Shown one piece after another: positions 54,002 to 62,956 of a stretch of 64,000 nucleotides of DNA (the first letter of the stretch is position 1; every line of letters begins with the position of its first letter). The notes under the pieces were generated by a model, which saw nothing but the letters and a program-made list of their open reading frames with translations, was not told the origin of the DNA and made no database searches. A program made the translations under genes and the position numbers. Source of the stretch: Io17-Chloro-G2 sp965226915 (GTDB lineage: Bacteria > Chloroflexota > Dehalococcoidia > Lucifugimonadales > UBA3495); NCBI GenBank assembly GCA_965226915.1, contig CBDDEJ010000006.1, positions 290,105-354,104 of the forward strand. The letters are read 5' to 3'.

Positions 54002-54876
54002 ACCCCGTTTTGTGATTCAGATGCAAGGCGGATGCCCATCCACCAATGGTATCCCTGACCCCGGCGGCGGCGTTGAAACCCCATTTTGGTCAGGCCCATC
54101 CCGAAACTTCGCTGGCCGACGGCCTGGCGTCCTGTCTCCCAGCACCAATCCCGGTAGGCTTGATACAGGCCGCTGGCCTGGCATTTGGCGTCGGGGTCTA
54201 CGTGGCAATTGTTTCGCACAAAACCGGCCACCGGGTCGGGGCCGGGAGGTATCCTGGGCGAAAACTCGCCTTGAAGTCTATCCGTCTGGGGTAGGTCAAT
54301 AGGCGCGCCTACACCGCCGCCGGCGTTTGCTCCGCAGCTTGCCCCAGACCAGGGTTGGACCCAGGCAGCGCAGTAATCAAGCAATTCCAGGAATTTTTCC
54401 AGCCCGCCAAAATCGTCCCATACGACGGGCTTTCCGTCCAATTCGGTGGCGTCCAGAACAAAGGAGATGGGCCTGGCTTCGAAACGTCTTCGGAATTGCA
54501 GCGGGCAGGACCAAAATGGTGTGAGCAATCCCTGGTCCAAGCTCGTGTTTAGCAGGTGAACCGCGCAGCGAGCCGACCGGAGGTCCGGGTCCGCCTCGTC
54601 CAACGGCCCGTTGGAATAGACCCGAGCCAGGGATAGATGGGTCTGAATAACAGAGAAAACGAAAGATGACCGCAGCTGGTTGGTGACCTGACGCAGCAAC
54701 TCCTCTCGGGTTTGCCGCACCATGGCGGCGGCGGCCCCATGGCCGGTGGTGACTCCCACTCGGGGCCCGGACAATAGATGGGCCGGGGTAATAACCCCCT
54801 TATCGGCCGCCGTCCACAACGAAACAGCCAATGCAAGGTTGTCCCTGACCATTTTTATCTCAAACGCCGGCTCCAC
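53998..54876 (-). CDS. Unknown protein with a P4-primase-type C-terminal domain
   Basis: 292 aa. The last 70 residues (VAGFVRNNCHVDPDAKCQAS, LYQAYRDWCWETGRQAVGQR, SFGMGLTKMGFQRRRRGQG, YHWWMGIRL) match the pattern of the winged-helix domain found at the end of phage/plasmid P4-type primase-helicases: a Cys-containing start, LY.AY..WC, R.FG..L and W.GI.L. The SF3 helicase itself is absent. The N-terminal 170 residues are unrecognised and helical (VRQTREELLRQVTNQLRSSF, VLDATELDGKPVVWDDFGG). They are joined by a Gly/Ala-rich linker (GASCGANAGGGVGAP). Possibly a DNA-binding effector or regulator. Confidence 0.75.
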   Translation of the reverse strand: MEPAFEIKMVRDNLALAVSLWTAADKGVITPAHLLSGPRVGVTTGHGAAAAMVRQTREELLRQVTNQLRSSFVFSVIQTHLSLARVYSNGPLDEADPDLRSARCAVHLLNTSLDQGLLTPFWSCPLQFRRRFEARPISFVLDATELDGKPVVWDDFGGLEKFLELLDYCAAWVQPWSGASCGANAGGGVGAPIDLPQTDRLQGEFSPRIPPGPDPVAGFVRNNCHVDPDAKCQASGLYQAYRDWCWETGRQAVGQRSFGMGLTKMGFQRRRRGQGYHWWMGIRLASESQNGV

Positions 54877-54934
54877 TGTCCCACCCCGCCTCTAATGTCG
54901 CCAGACTCCCGCCTCCGGTCTCTCCGCCTAAGGT

Positions 54935-55915
54935 CTATTCGTCGATGTTCATGACCACCTTGATGACGTTGTCCTGCCGCTGCTCATACATGTCATAGGC
55001 GGTCTGCACTTTGGAAAGACCCATCTGGTGAGTCAGCAATTTGCCGGGGTCGCACCACCCACGCTCACGCAGGCCGATGATCTCCTGAATGTGGCTGATC
55101 GGATCGCCGCTGCGGGCGCCGGTGGTCGGGATTATCCTGGGCTGCTTATCCATCAACCAGTGGTATTCGACGGGCACCCAGTGGTTTTCGATATGGTCGG
55201 GAATGCCGAAGATTATGACCGTGCCGAATTGTTTCACTAGGCGGAAGGTCATGTTGAATGTTTCAGGGTATCCCGCCGCCTCCACCACCACGTCGGGTCC
55301 TTCCCCCTTGGTGATCTCATCCACCGCTTCGGCGATGTCCACCTTGCTGGGATTGACGGTATGGGTTGCGCCGAATTCAAGGGATTTTTCCAGCCGGTAG
55401 TCCAACAGGTCGGCGCCGATGACGTGGCGGGCGCCCATGCGGGAAGTGATCATCGTGAAGCTAAGACCGATGCTCCCTTGACCCAATACGAGCACCGTCT
55501 TACCAAGTAGATTCGGCATTTGCTGGCAAGAATAGAGCACTGTTCCCGAAGGTTGGCACAAAACCCATTCGTCCAGCGCGCCGTGGTCAGGCAACAACGC
55601 CATCCGCTCCGGGCCGGAGGTGAGATACTCTCCCAAGCCGCCCTGTCCGGCGCCCGGTATGACAATGGCCCTCTGGCCCACCTTAAAGGCGTCGGTGCGG
55701 CTCTCAACCACTACGCCGGCGACCTCGTGACACGGCCGGCCCGGCGGCATGGGGTATTCCTCCTCAGGATGAATCTCGCCATAGGTGCTGCGGATGTCGC
55801 TGCCGCAAACGGAGACCCGCTCGACTTTGATGAGGCATTGGCCGTCGACCGGGGTTGGGGTCTCTACTTCCACGAATTCAAAGGTTTTGGGACTGGTCAA
55901 TCTAACGGCTTTCAT
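54935..55915 (-). CDS. Zinc-type alcohol dehydrogenase (MDR family)
   Basis: About 326 aa from ATG 55915 (MKAVRLTSPK), preceded by GGGAG and AAGG; 38 codons upstream are open but not protein-like. The catalytic-zinc Cys is in VCGSDIRSTYG, with GRPCHEVAGVVVE (His-Glu pair). The nucleotide-binding loop is VLVLGQGSIGLSF. The structural-zinc cysteine cluster is missing, as in several MDR subfamilies. The substrate is unknown; it is a single gene. Confidence 0.9.
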   Translation of the reverse strand: MKAVRLTSPKTFEFVEVETPTPVDGQCLIKVERVSVCGSDIRSTYGEIHPEEEYPMPPGRPCHEVAGVVVESRTDAFKVGQRAIVIPGAGQGGLGEYLTSGPERMALLPDHGALDEWVLCQPSGTVLYSCQQMPNLLGKTVLVLGQGSIGLSFTMITSRMGARHVIGADLLDYRLEKSLEFGATHTVNPSKVDIAEAVDEITKGEGPDVVVEAAGYPETFNMTFRLVKQFGTVIIFGIPDHIENHWVPVEYHWLMDKQPRIIPTTGARSGDPISHIQEIIGLRERGWCDPGKLLTHQMGLSKVQTAYDMYEQRQDNVIKVVMNIDE

Positions 55916-56167
55916 CCTTAGTAAAACTCCCACCAAACGATTTAAGGGACCAAACTGGCCTATCTTAATGTCTGGCGCTTCCTGGGGCAAGTTGAATTGA
56001 CCCGGCCCGTTTCCCCGGCCCGGCGCCACGGTGAAATCGTATTTCGACGTCTGATTTCTTGAGAGATGGACTCCCAGGGGTTATCATTGGCCGAAATATT
56101 CTAAGCGGCCTCGCGCGCCATTACCTAACAGCCGGCAGGCCGCTATTCATGTGCGAGGAGGTGTCTC

Positions 56168-57670
56168 ATGCCAAACGGAGATGATGGTTACGACGTTATT
56201 GTAGTGGGCGCTGGCAACGCGGCGTTAAGCGCGGCCATGGCAGCCAAAGAGATATGCGGCTCGGTGTTGGTGGTGGAAAAGGCGCCAGAGTTCTTCCGAG
56301 GCGGAAACACCTACTTCACTGGCGGGATCATCCGCTTCCCCTTCAACGGGATCGAGGACATCAAGCAGGTGATCCCGGATATGTCGCCCACCGAAGAGGC
56401 GTCGGTGGACGTGGGCACCTATCCGGAGACCCAGTTTTACGACGACATGATGCGCGTCACGCAGGGCTTATCCGATCCCGAAATGGCCCAGATCCTGGTC
56501 AGCCAGTCTTTCCCCGCCATGAAGTGGCTGCAGGAAAAGGGCGTGCGGTTCGTGCTGTCCTTCGGCCGCCAAGCGTTCAAGGACGGCGACAAGTACCGGT
56601 TCTGGGGCGGCCTGCTCGTGGAAGCCGTAGGCGCCGGGAAGGGTCTATCTGACCAGCAATTCGAAGCCTGTAGGCGAGACGGGGTGGATGTCCTCTATTC
56701 CACCGAGGCGGTGAGCCTGCTGCGGGACAATAATGGCGCGGTTAACGGCCTTAAGGTATTGGGGCCGGAAGGTTACCACGAAATCGCCGGGCGGTCGGTT
56801 GTGCTGGCGTCGGGCGGATTTGAAGCCAACGCGGAGATGCGCTGCCGGTACCTGGGTCCGGGCTGGGAACTGGTCAAAGTCCGTGGCGTCCCCTACAACA
56901 CCGGCGACGGCATCCGCATGGCCTTGGAGGCCGGCGCTCAGGCCCACGGCCATTGGAGCAGCTGCCACGCCGTGGCCTGGGACATAAACGCCCCGGCATT
57001 CGGCGACCGGGTCATCACCGAGTTGTTCCAGAAACATTCATATCCGTTTGGCTTGATCGTCAACATTGAGGGAAACCGCTTCCTGGATGAGGGCGCCGAT
57101 TTCCGGAACTACACCTATGTCACCTACGGCAGAGCCCTTCTCACCCAACCCCAGGGAGTGGCCTTCCAGATATTCGACGAAAAGGTGAAGCACCTGCTGC
57201 GTGACGAATACCACATCCCTCAGGTGACCATGGCCCAGGCCGACACTATCGAGGAACTGGCCAACCGTTTGGACATTGACCCCCAGGGTCTGGTGAAGAC
57301 TATCGAAGAGTACAACGCCGCTGTGCGAACCGACATCCCGTACAACCCAACGGTCAAAGACGGCCGCCATACGGAAGGCATCACCCCACCCAAGACCAAC
57401 TGGGCCGAGACCATAGACAGTCCCCCGTACGTTGGCTACGCCGTAACAACCGGCATCTCTTTCACTTTCGGCGGAGTGAAGATAAACAACCGGGGCCAGA
57501 TCGTCACCAACGGGCAAGAACCCATTCCAGGCCTCTACGCCGCGGGAGAGATGGTCGGCGGGCTGTTTTACTACAACTACCCCGGCGGTTCCGGGCTATC
57601 GGCGGGAATGGTCTTCGGGCGCCTCTCCGGTACCAGCGCTGGCCAAGACGCCATGGCCCTGAAAGACTGA
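56168..57670 (+). CDS. FAD-dependent dehydrogenase (TcuA/fumarate-reductase flavoprotein-like)
   Basis: 500 aa. The N-terminal FAD-binding motif is YDVIVVGAGNAALSAAMAAK (GxGxxA), with a central VLASGGFEANAEM. The C-terminal substrate/FAD region is VTTGISFTFGGVKINNRGQI, ..., GLYAAGEMVGGLFYYNYPGG, SGLSAGMVFGR. It resembles tricarballylate dehydrogenase TcuA and 3-ketosteroid dehydrogenases; the arginine/histidine set cannot be assigned by eye. The ATG has GAGGAGGTG just upstream. Confidence 0.92.
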   Translation: MPNGDDGYDVIVVGAGNAALSAAMAAKEICGSVLVVEKAPEFFRGGNTYFTGGIIRFPFNGIEDIKQVIPDMSPTEEASVDVGTYPETQFYDDMMRVTQGLSDPEMAQILVSQSFPAMKWLQEKGVRFVLSFGRQAFKDGDKYRFWGGLLVEAVGAGKGLSDQQFEACRRDGVDVLYSTEAVSLLRDNNGAVNGLKVLGPEGYHEIAGRSVVLASGGFEANAEMRCRYLGPGWELVKVRGVPYNTGDGIRMALEAGAQAHGHWSSCHAVAWDINAPAFGDRVITELFQKHSYPFGLIVNIEGNRFLDEGADFRNYTYVTYGRALLTQPQGVAFQIFDEKVKHLLRDEYHIPQVTMAQADTIEELANRLDIDPQGLVKTIEEYNAAVRTDIPYNPTVKDGRHTEGITPPKTNWAETIDSPPYVGYAVTTGISFTFGGVKINNRGQIVTNGQEPIPGLYAAGEMVGGLFYYNYPGGSGLSAGMVFGRLSGTSAGQDAMALKD

Positions 57671-57805
57671 TCGCCGAGCCTGGAATCCTTAGGGCTAGTT
57701 CGCCAATCGGACTGGGGAGCTTTTGAGCAGCAGGATAGGTGCAAAAAAAGGCGGCGGGCATTATCAGATATCTCCCCGCTGCCATGGGGCGTGAAGCTCT
57801 TGCGG

Positions 57806-58072
57806 TCACACCCAGCGCCGGCGCAGAGAGATGGCGACGACGATAAATAGAGCCGGCGCCAAACCGGCCATCCAATCCCAGTGGACGAACCTTCCAAATA
57901 GCAGATTGACCACCGCGCTGAGGATTACGGAACCTCCGACCAAAACCCCGGCCCAAGCCAAGGCCATAGGCCAGCTGCGTCTCACCAATGCGGTCTCCGG
58001 TTTTGATCTGCTGGACCTCATTTCAGCCCTGAGATCCGGGACAGCGCTTTTGCTTCTGGCAAACTTCTTCAT
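57806..58072 (-). CDS. Small membrane protein, hypothetical
   Basis: 88 aa with a basic N-terminus (MKKFARSKSAV) and two hydrophobic segments (MALAWAGVLVGGSVILSAVV and WMAGLAPALFIVVAISL), ending RRRWV. No known family. It lies between the flavoprotein gene and an IS66 copy. GGGCGCC precedes the start, with no strong ribosome site. Confidence 0.5.
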   Translation of the reverse strand: MKKFARSKSAVPDLRAEMRSSRSKPETALVRRSWPMALAWAGVLVGGSVILSAVVNLLFGRFVHWDWMAGLAPALFIVVAISLRRRWV

Positions 58073-58298
58073 GGCGCCCTACACAGCTTTGATTCAGTTG
58101 TTGACTTACAACAGCGGCAGTTCAAACCTTTCGAAATAATGAGATGCTCTCATGGCAAAATCAGGTGCCGTCCAGAATTCTTGGTGATCAAACGGAAAGC
58201 AACACCTCCATGCTGAAACCGCCCAGACCAAATAGCCTTGAAGCTCACGGTTTTATGGCTTGTGAACCGCGGGCAAGCGATGGATCACGGTAATTCGG

Positions 58299-59755
58299 GA
58301 AACTGTTCAGAGTTGAGGGGAAGTGAGCAAGCGGCGGCATTCCAGGAGGGGATTGAGACCTCTGGCCCGCCAGGTGCCAAAGAGGGATGCCAAGGTCATC
58401 TTGCTGTCGGCGCCCTGCCCTGAGCGGGCGCCGCCGCTGATCTTGCGACTGGTTACCAGATGCCGCAGGCTCCGCTCGGCGGCGTTGTTGTCTGAGGGCA
58501 CGGCTGGGTCCGACACGAAGACAAACAGTTCCTTGATGAACCGTTCCATGCGCCGGCAGAGCTTGGCCTGAACCGCCAGGGGATCTTTAAGGAAAGGCCG
58601 CGCCAAGACCATTAGTTTCTCCTCCAGCATTAGCTGGGTGCGATGGCCTGGCTGGGCTCGGGGAAGGACCGAGGCCTTGGCCTCCGTGTAGACCTGGTGA
58701 ACCGCCTCGGCCCACTGAGCCAGCCCAGCGTCTTCTGGGTACAACCCTTTCAGGTCATGGATATCCCGCAGCAGATGAGCCCAGCACCGTTGCTTCAGGC
58801 CCGGGTAGTGGTTATAGGCCGCGTAGAAATCACTGGCCAACACTCCGCTGAAGGAGGAATCCAGCACCTCATCCACCACCCCCTTATCCCGACCCCGACG
58901 CAGGAAGTATCGTTCGCTGGGAGTGCTGAAGGTCCAAACATAGCCGTTGCTCCCGTCCTGGCGCCAGCCGGTTTCGTCGCCCTGCACCACGGGACTGGCG
59001 CGGACTTGCTCGAGCACCTCTCGCACCGCCGTCTCAGCCTGACGGGCTACTCCATGGACGGCCTCGACGATGGCGCCAACACTCAGGTGCAACTGATGGA
59101 CGCTCTCCAGGTACCATTGGATGATTCTTATGGGCAACCGTTGGATGATTCTTATGGGCAACCGTCCCTCCTCCCGCAGGGTCACCATCAGGCTTACCAG
59201 ATTGACCCCCAGGCGCTGCTGGCCCAGAACCACCCCCTGCAGGGCCTCTTTGGGCAGCCGGCGCCGCTGGCATACCGGACAGATGCGGGCTACCAGGGCG
59301 TGCTCGGTCACTTCTACCGGAGCCACCGGTAGCTCAATGACTTCCCGAGTTCGCTGTACCCATCCGCCGTTCAGGTGAGTCCCGCAGTCGGGACAGACCG
59401 CCACGGCATGCTCCACCCGCCGGGTAGGAGTCATGCGCTGGCGGGCGAAGCCATGGCGGCGCGGCTTTCTGGGCTCCTTTTTCTCCGGCGCTTGCCGGCT
59501 GGAGTGCGGCTGATTACCCGGCATCCCCGACGACCCGCGCCGGTTGGGACGGGATTCCAGAACCCCAATCCGCCTTTGCAAATCGGCAATGACTGCCCGC
59601 TGGCCGGCAATTATCTCCAGCAGAGTTTCGCGCGACTCGCCGCGTTCAGGTCTAGTTCAGTGTCCACCTCCCTGGTATGCCACAACTCCCCCGGCCATGC
59701 CAGCGTTTTTCCAACGGCTTTGAGCCAATTCACCTCCTCAAGTCTGAACAGTTAC
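58299..59755 (-). mobile_element. IS66-family insertion sequence, copy 2 (no target duplication)
   Basis: Same element as 22587-24017, with the same ends (GAAACTGTTCAG ... CTGAACAGTTAC) and almost identical sequence. It is 26 bp longer: a 24-bp tandem duplication at 59124-59171 and a 2-bp insertion near 59634. The flanking octamers TAATTCGG and ATCAAACA do not match, so its original target duplication has been lost by rearrangement. Confidence 0.92.
58307..59733 (-). pseudogene. IS66 transposase, frameshifted
   Basis: Compared with the intact copy, the start region is out of frame because of a 2-bp insertion (CGCGCGACTCG versus CGCCACTCG) near 59634. The open frame begins only at about residue 52 (59581). 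It also carries an eight-residue in-frame duplication (QRLPIRIIQRLPIRIIQ). The DDE domain and C-terminus are unchanged. The full-length transposase of copy 1 could in principle act on it. Confidence 0.9.
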
Positions 59756-59890
59756 ATCAAACAATATTGCTTGACACTAGGTTAGCCCGTCACCATAATT
59801 GACCAGAATCCAAGAGCAAACCCCGCTATTGAAACCAGTCGCGTGGATCAGCTTAAAAGACATTGACCGCAGTGACTGTGGAGAATTTTT

Positions 59891-61246
59891 TTGTTAACCC
59901 AAAATCCCAGTCCATCGACCAATAACCCCTCTAGGTTCTATTACCAGCCTTGGATGATCGTGGCCTTGGCCACGTTGCTGCAAATCAGCACCAACTTCAT
60001 CGGCCAAGCCTTCGCTATCCTCATGGTGGTCCTTCAGGAAGAGTTCGCCTGGACGCTGACCATCATCACGTTTGCTTATTTCTTGCGGAGCATGGTCAGC
60101 GCCTTATCCTCGCCGGCAGCCGGCTGGCTGGCAGACCGGTACGGGGCGCGGCGCATCCTCTATTCGGCGACTGTTTTGTACGTCGCAGGGCTGGTCCTGT
60201 TGGGAACCATGACCAGCGTGTGGCAATTGTATCTATACTACGCTGTCATGCTGGGTGTGTCCCAGTCGCTTTTCCGCGTAAACGTTCCCACCACCGTTGC
60301 CGCCTGGTTCAAACGCCGCTTGGGCCTGGCTGTAGGCATTCAACAATCAGCCGGAGGGATGGGTTCCTCCATAATGGCGCCGGCCCTGGCAATCATCCTC
60401 AGCAGGTTTGAATGGCAAACCGCATTTTGGGTAATGGCCCTCGTCGCCGGATCGCTGATCCTCGTCCTCCTACTCAAATTTCACGGCGACCCTCAAGAGA
60501 GGGGAATGCAGCCGTACGGAGCCACCGATGACGACCCTCAGCCGGTGGCGCCGGCGGACCCTGGCTTGGCCCAAATTCGCACCAAGGTGTTTTTGAGCCA
60601 AGCCAAACGCACCAGAGCGTTTTGGAACCTGATATTGATCCACCATTTAGGGTGCGTGGGGCACTCTATCGTGATGGTCGGCGTGGTTCTCTACGCAACT
60701 AACCAGGGGCTTTCCCTTGAGGCCGCTGCCTTCATCGTCAGCATATATTCCCTCACGAGTGTCATAAGCAAGTTTTCCATCCCCATCATCGCGGACCAAC
60801 TCGGCGCCAAAGGCGTTATGATTCTGGCCTATTTCATCCAGGGAGTCACCGTGGCGCTGCTGTTGTGGGCGGTTGAACCGTGGCAGTTCTACTTGTTTGC
60901 CACCCTCTTCGGAATTGGAATGGGCGGCGAAATGTCGGCATTCATAGTCATCAACCGACAGTATTACGGCATGGGCCCGGTGAGAACCATCTTTGGCTTC
61001 CAGCAGATGGGCTCCGGCATGGGGATGGCTATCGGCGGTCTTCTATTGGGAATCACCGTCGACGCTACCGGCGGCTCCTTCACGTTGGCTTGGATGATCT
61101 CCATCGCCGGCAGCCTGGGTGGGGCGATCGCGATCATGTGTTTGGAGCCGACAACAAAGCCCTTGCTACCCAACTGGGAAGATGACCTGCCCGCTGAGGC
61201 CCGTTCGACTCCACCGTCGCCTTCGGCTACCGCCGCCGCCGATTGA
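59891..61246 (+). CDS. Major facilitator superfamily transporter
   Basis: 451 aa, 12 predicted membrane helices. The start is a TTG with GGAG upstream. The loop between helices 2 and 3 has the MFS signature AGWLADRYGARRIL. The second half has IADQLGAKGVMI. A long cytoplasmic loop (about residues 195-235) lies between the halves and a proline-rich tail closes the protein. It resembles monocarboxylate/oxalate-type transporters. The substrate is unknown. It precedes the rhodanese and sulfite-oxidase-like genes. Confidence 0.92.
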   Translation: MLTQNPSPSTNNPSRFYYQPWMIVALATLLQISTNFIGQAFAILMVVLQEEFAWTLTIITFAYFLRSMVSALSSPAAGWLADRYGARRILYSATVLYVAGLVLLGTMTSVWQLYLYYAVMLGVSQSLFRVNVPTTVAAWFKRRLGLAVGIQQSAGGMGSSIMAPALAIILSRFEWQTAFWVMALVAGSLILVLLLKFHGDPQERGMQPYGATDDDPQPVAPADPGLAQIRTKVFLSQAKRTRAFWNLILIHHLGCVGHSIVMVGVVLYATNQGLSLEAAAFIVSIYSLTSVISKFSIPIIADQLGAKGVMILAYFIQGVTVALLLWAVEPWQFYLFATLFGIGMGGEMSAFIVINRQYYGMGPVRTIFGFQQMGSGMGMAIGGLLLGITVDATGGSFTLAWMISIAGSLGGAIAIMCLEPTTKPLLPNWEDDLPAEARSTPPSPSATAAAD

Positions 61247-61344
61247 CCTTTTCGGGATATTCCGATACCTTGGCCTCCACTAGGATTATCCCGATTCCCA
61301 CACCCAAATATTCCCATTAAATTCTTGCCGGGGGTGACGTTGCC

Positions 61345-62928
61345 ATGCCTGGAGAGGTTTCGCCTCAAGAACTGCAGAATATGCTGGACGGAGACGCCCC
61401 GTTCGCCCTCATCGACGTCAGGGAACCAGGCGAATACAACAGCACCCACATCCCTTGGTCCAGCGTGATTCCCCGCCGCTTGCTGGAATTCCAAATGGCC
61501 GATTCGGTTCCACATAAAGGTGTCCCAGTAGTGCTTTGCGACGACGACGGCCGGCGCGCCGCTCTGGCCGCCAAGACGCTGGAAGCCATGGGTTACGACA
61601 AGGTTTCAGTGCTTTCCGGCGGCATCAACTGGTGGGTCAGCCAGAACCAACCCACCGAATGGGGCAGCAACGTCCCATCGAAGGATTTCGGCGAGATGCA
61701 GGAAGTGGTGCATCATGTGCCTGAGATCGAGGCGACCGAACTGCACCAATGGCAGGAAGAAGGCAAAAAGCTGGTGATCCTGGACACCCGCACCCCCGAG
61801 GAGTACCAGCGGTTTTGCATCCCCGGCGGACAAAGCGTGCCCGGCGGTGAACTGGCCCTTCACATCACCGACATCACCAAAGACCTGGACCCCGACACCA
61901 CCGTGGTGGTCAACTGCGCAGGCCGCACCCGCAGCATCATTGGCACCCGCATTCTGCAACGCATGGGCGTGAAAAACGCGGTGGGTCTGAAGAACGGCAC
62001 TTCCGGATGGGTCTTGGCCGGCTATCAATTAGAGACCGGAGCCGACCGGGTAGAGATGCCCGAGGTTTCTCTGGACGGACTGGCGGCAGCCGAAGCCTAC
62101 GCTGCCCGAGTGGCCGCCGAAGACGGGGTCCGCCAGCTAAACATCGAAGCGTTGCAAGAGGTGATGGCCCGGCGCTCATCAGAAACGGTTTACCTGGTGG
62201 ACGTGAGGGCTCAAGAGGAGTTCCAAGCGGGACACATCCCGGGGTTCCGCTGGTTTCCCGGTGGCCAAGTGGTCCAGCGGTCGGATGACGTGGCGGCGGT
62301 GAAAAACGCCACCATAGTCTTCGCTTGCGACAAAATGGCCCGAGCAACCATGGTGGCGTCGTTCTATCGGCAGTTAGGATTCAAAGAGGTTTTCGCGGTT
62401 GACGGCGGAACCAGCGCATGGCAGGCAGCCGGCTTGGCGTTGGAACAGGATATAGCTGAACCTCCGGTTGCTGGCATGGACCAAGCCCGGTCCCAAGCCC
62501 GGATGGTCTCACCCCAAGAACTGAAGAGCGCCCCGAATACTAAGACGATCTTCGTGGACACCAGCCAAGCGTTCAGCCGCGGGCATGTGCCCGGCGGCCG
62601 CTGGGTTCCCCGAAGTTTCCTCGAATTTCAAATTGATGGCATTGCGCCGTCCAAGACCTCTCCCGTGGCGGTCACCTGCGCCGACGGCAACCTATCCATA
62701 CTTACATCTCAAACCCTGAGAGATTTGGGCTATCAAGAAGTTTCGGTCCTTGAAGGCGGCATGGCCGCATGGCGAAAAGCAGGATTGGACATCGAAGAGG
62801 GCTTATCCGGCGTCACGGGTCCACCCACGGACATGGTGCTGTCGGGGCCCGACCGAAACTACGCCGATATGATGACCTATTTGCGTTGGGAAACCGCGCT
62901 AGGGGGAAAGTACGAGACCGCCGGTTAG
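61345..62928 (+). CDS. Four-domain rhodanese (sulfurtransferase) protein
   Basis: 527 aa with four rhodanese domains in tandem. Candidate active-site cysteines are Cys65 (VVLCDDDGRR), Cys191 (VVNCAGRTRS), Cys328 (FACDKMARA) and Cys445 (VTCADGNLS); only the second has the usual C-x-x-x-x-R-S loop. Each domain opens with a (L)IDVRxxxEY-like strand (IDVREPGEYN, LDTRTPEEYQ, VDVRAQEEFQ, VDTSQAFSRG). A C-terminal DRNYADMMTYLRWETAL tail follows. ATG 61345 lies just after GGGGGTGACG. It is 28 bp upstream of the molybdoenzyme gene, so they probably act together on sulfane sulfur and sulfite. Confidence 0.93.
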   Translation: MPGEVSPQELQNMLDGDAPFALIDVREPGEYNSTHIPWSSVIPRRLLEFQMADSVPHKGVPVVLCDDDGRRAALAAKTLEAMGYDKVSVLSGGINWWVSQNQPTEWGSNVPSKDFGEMQEVVHHVPEIEATELHQWQEEGKKLVILDTRTPEEYQRFCIPGGQSVPGGELALHITDITKDLDPDTTVVVNCAGRTRSIIGTRILQRMGVKNAVGLKNGTSGWVLAGYQLETGADRVEMPEVSLDGLAAAEAYAARVAAEDGVRQLNIEALQEVMARRSSETVYLVDVRAQEEFQAGHIPGFRWFPGGQVVQRSDDVAAVKNATIVFACDKMARATMVASFYRQLGFKEVFAVDGGTSAWQAAGLALEQDIAEPPVAGMDQARSQARMVSPQELKSAPNTKTIFVDTSQAFSRGHVPGGRWVPRSFLEFQIDGIAPSKTSPVAVTCADGNLSILTSQTLRDLGYQEVSVLEGGMAAWRKAGLDIEEGLSGVTGPPTDMVLSGPDRNYADMMTYLRWETALGGKYETAG

Positions 62929-62956
62929 AGGCTAGCGAGTAGAGGAGGCGTTACCC

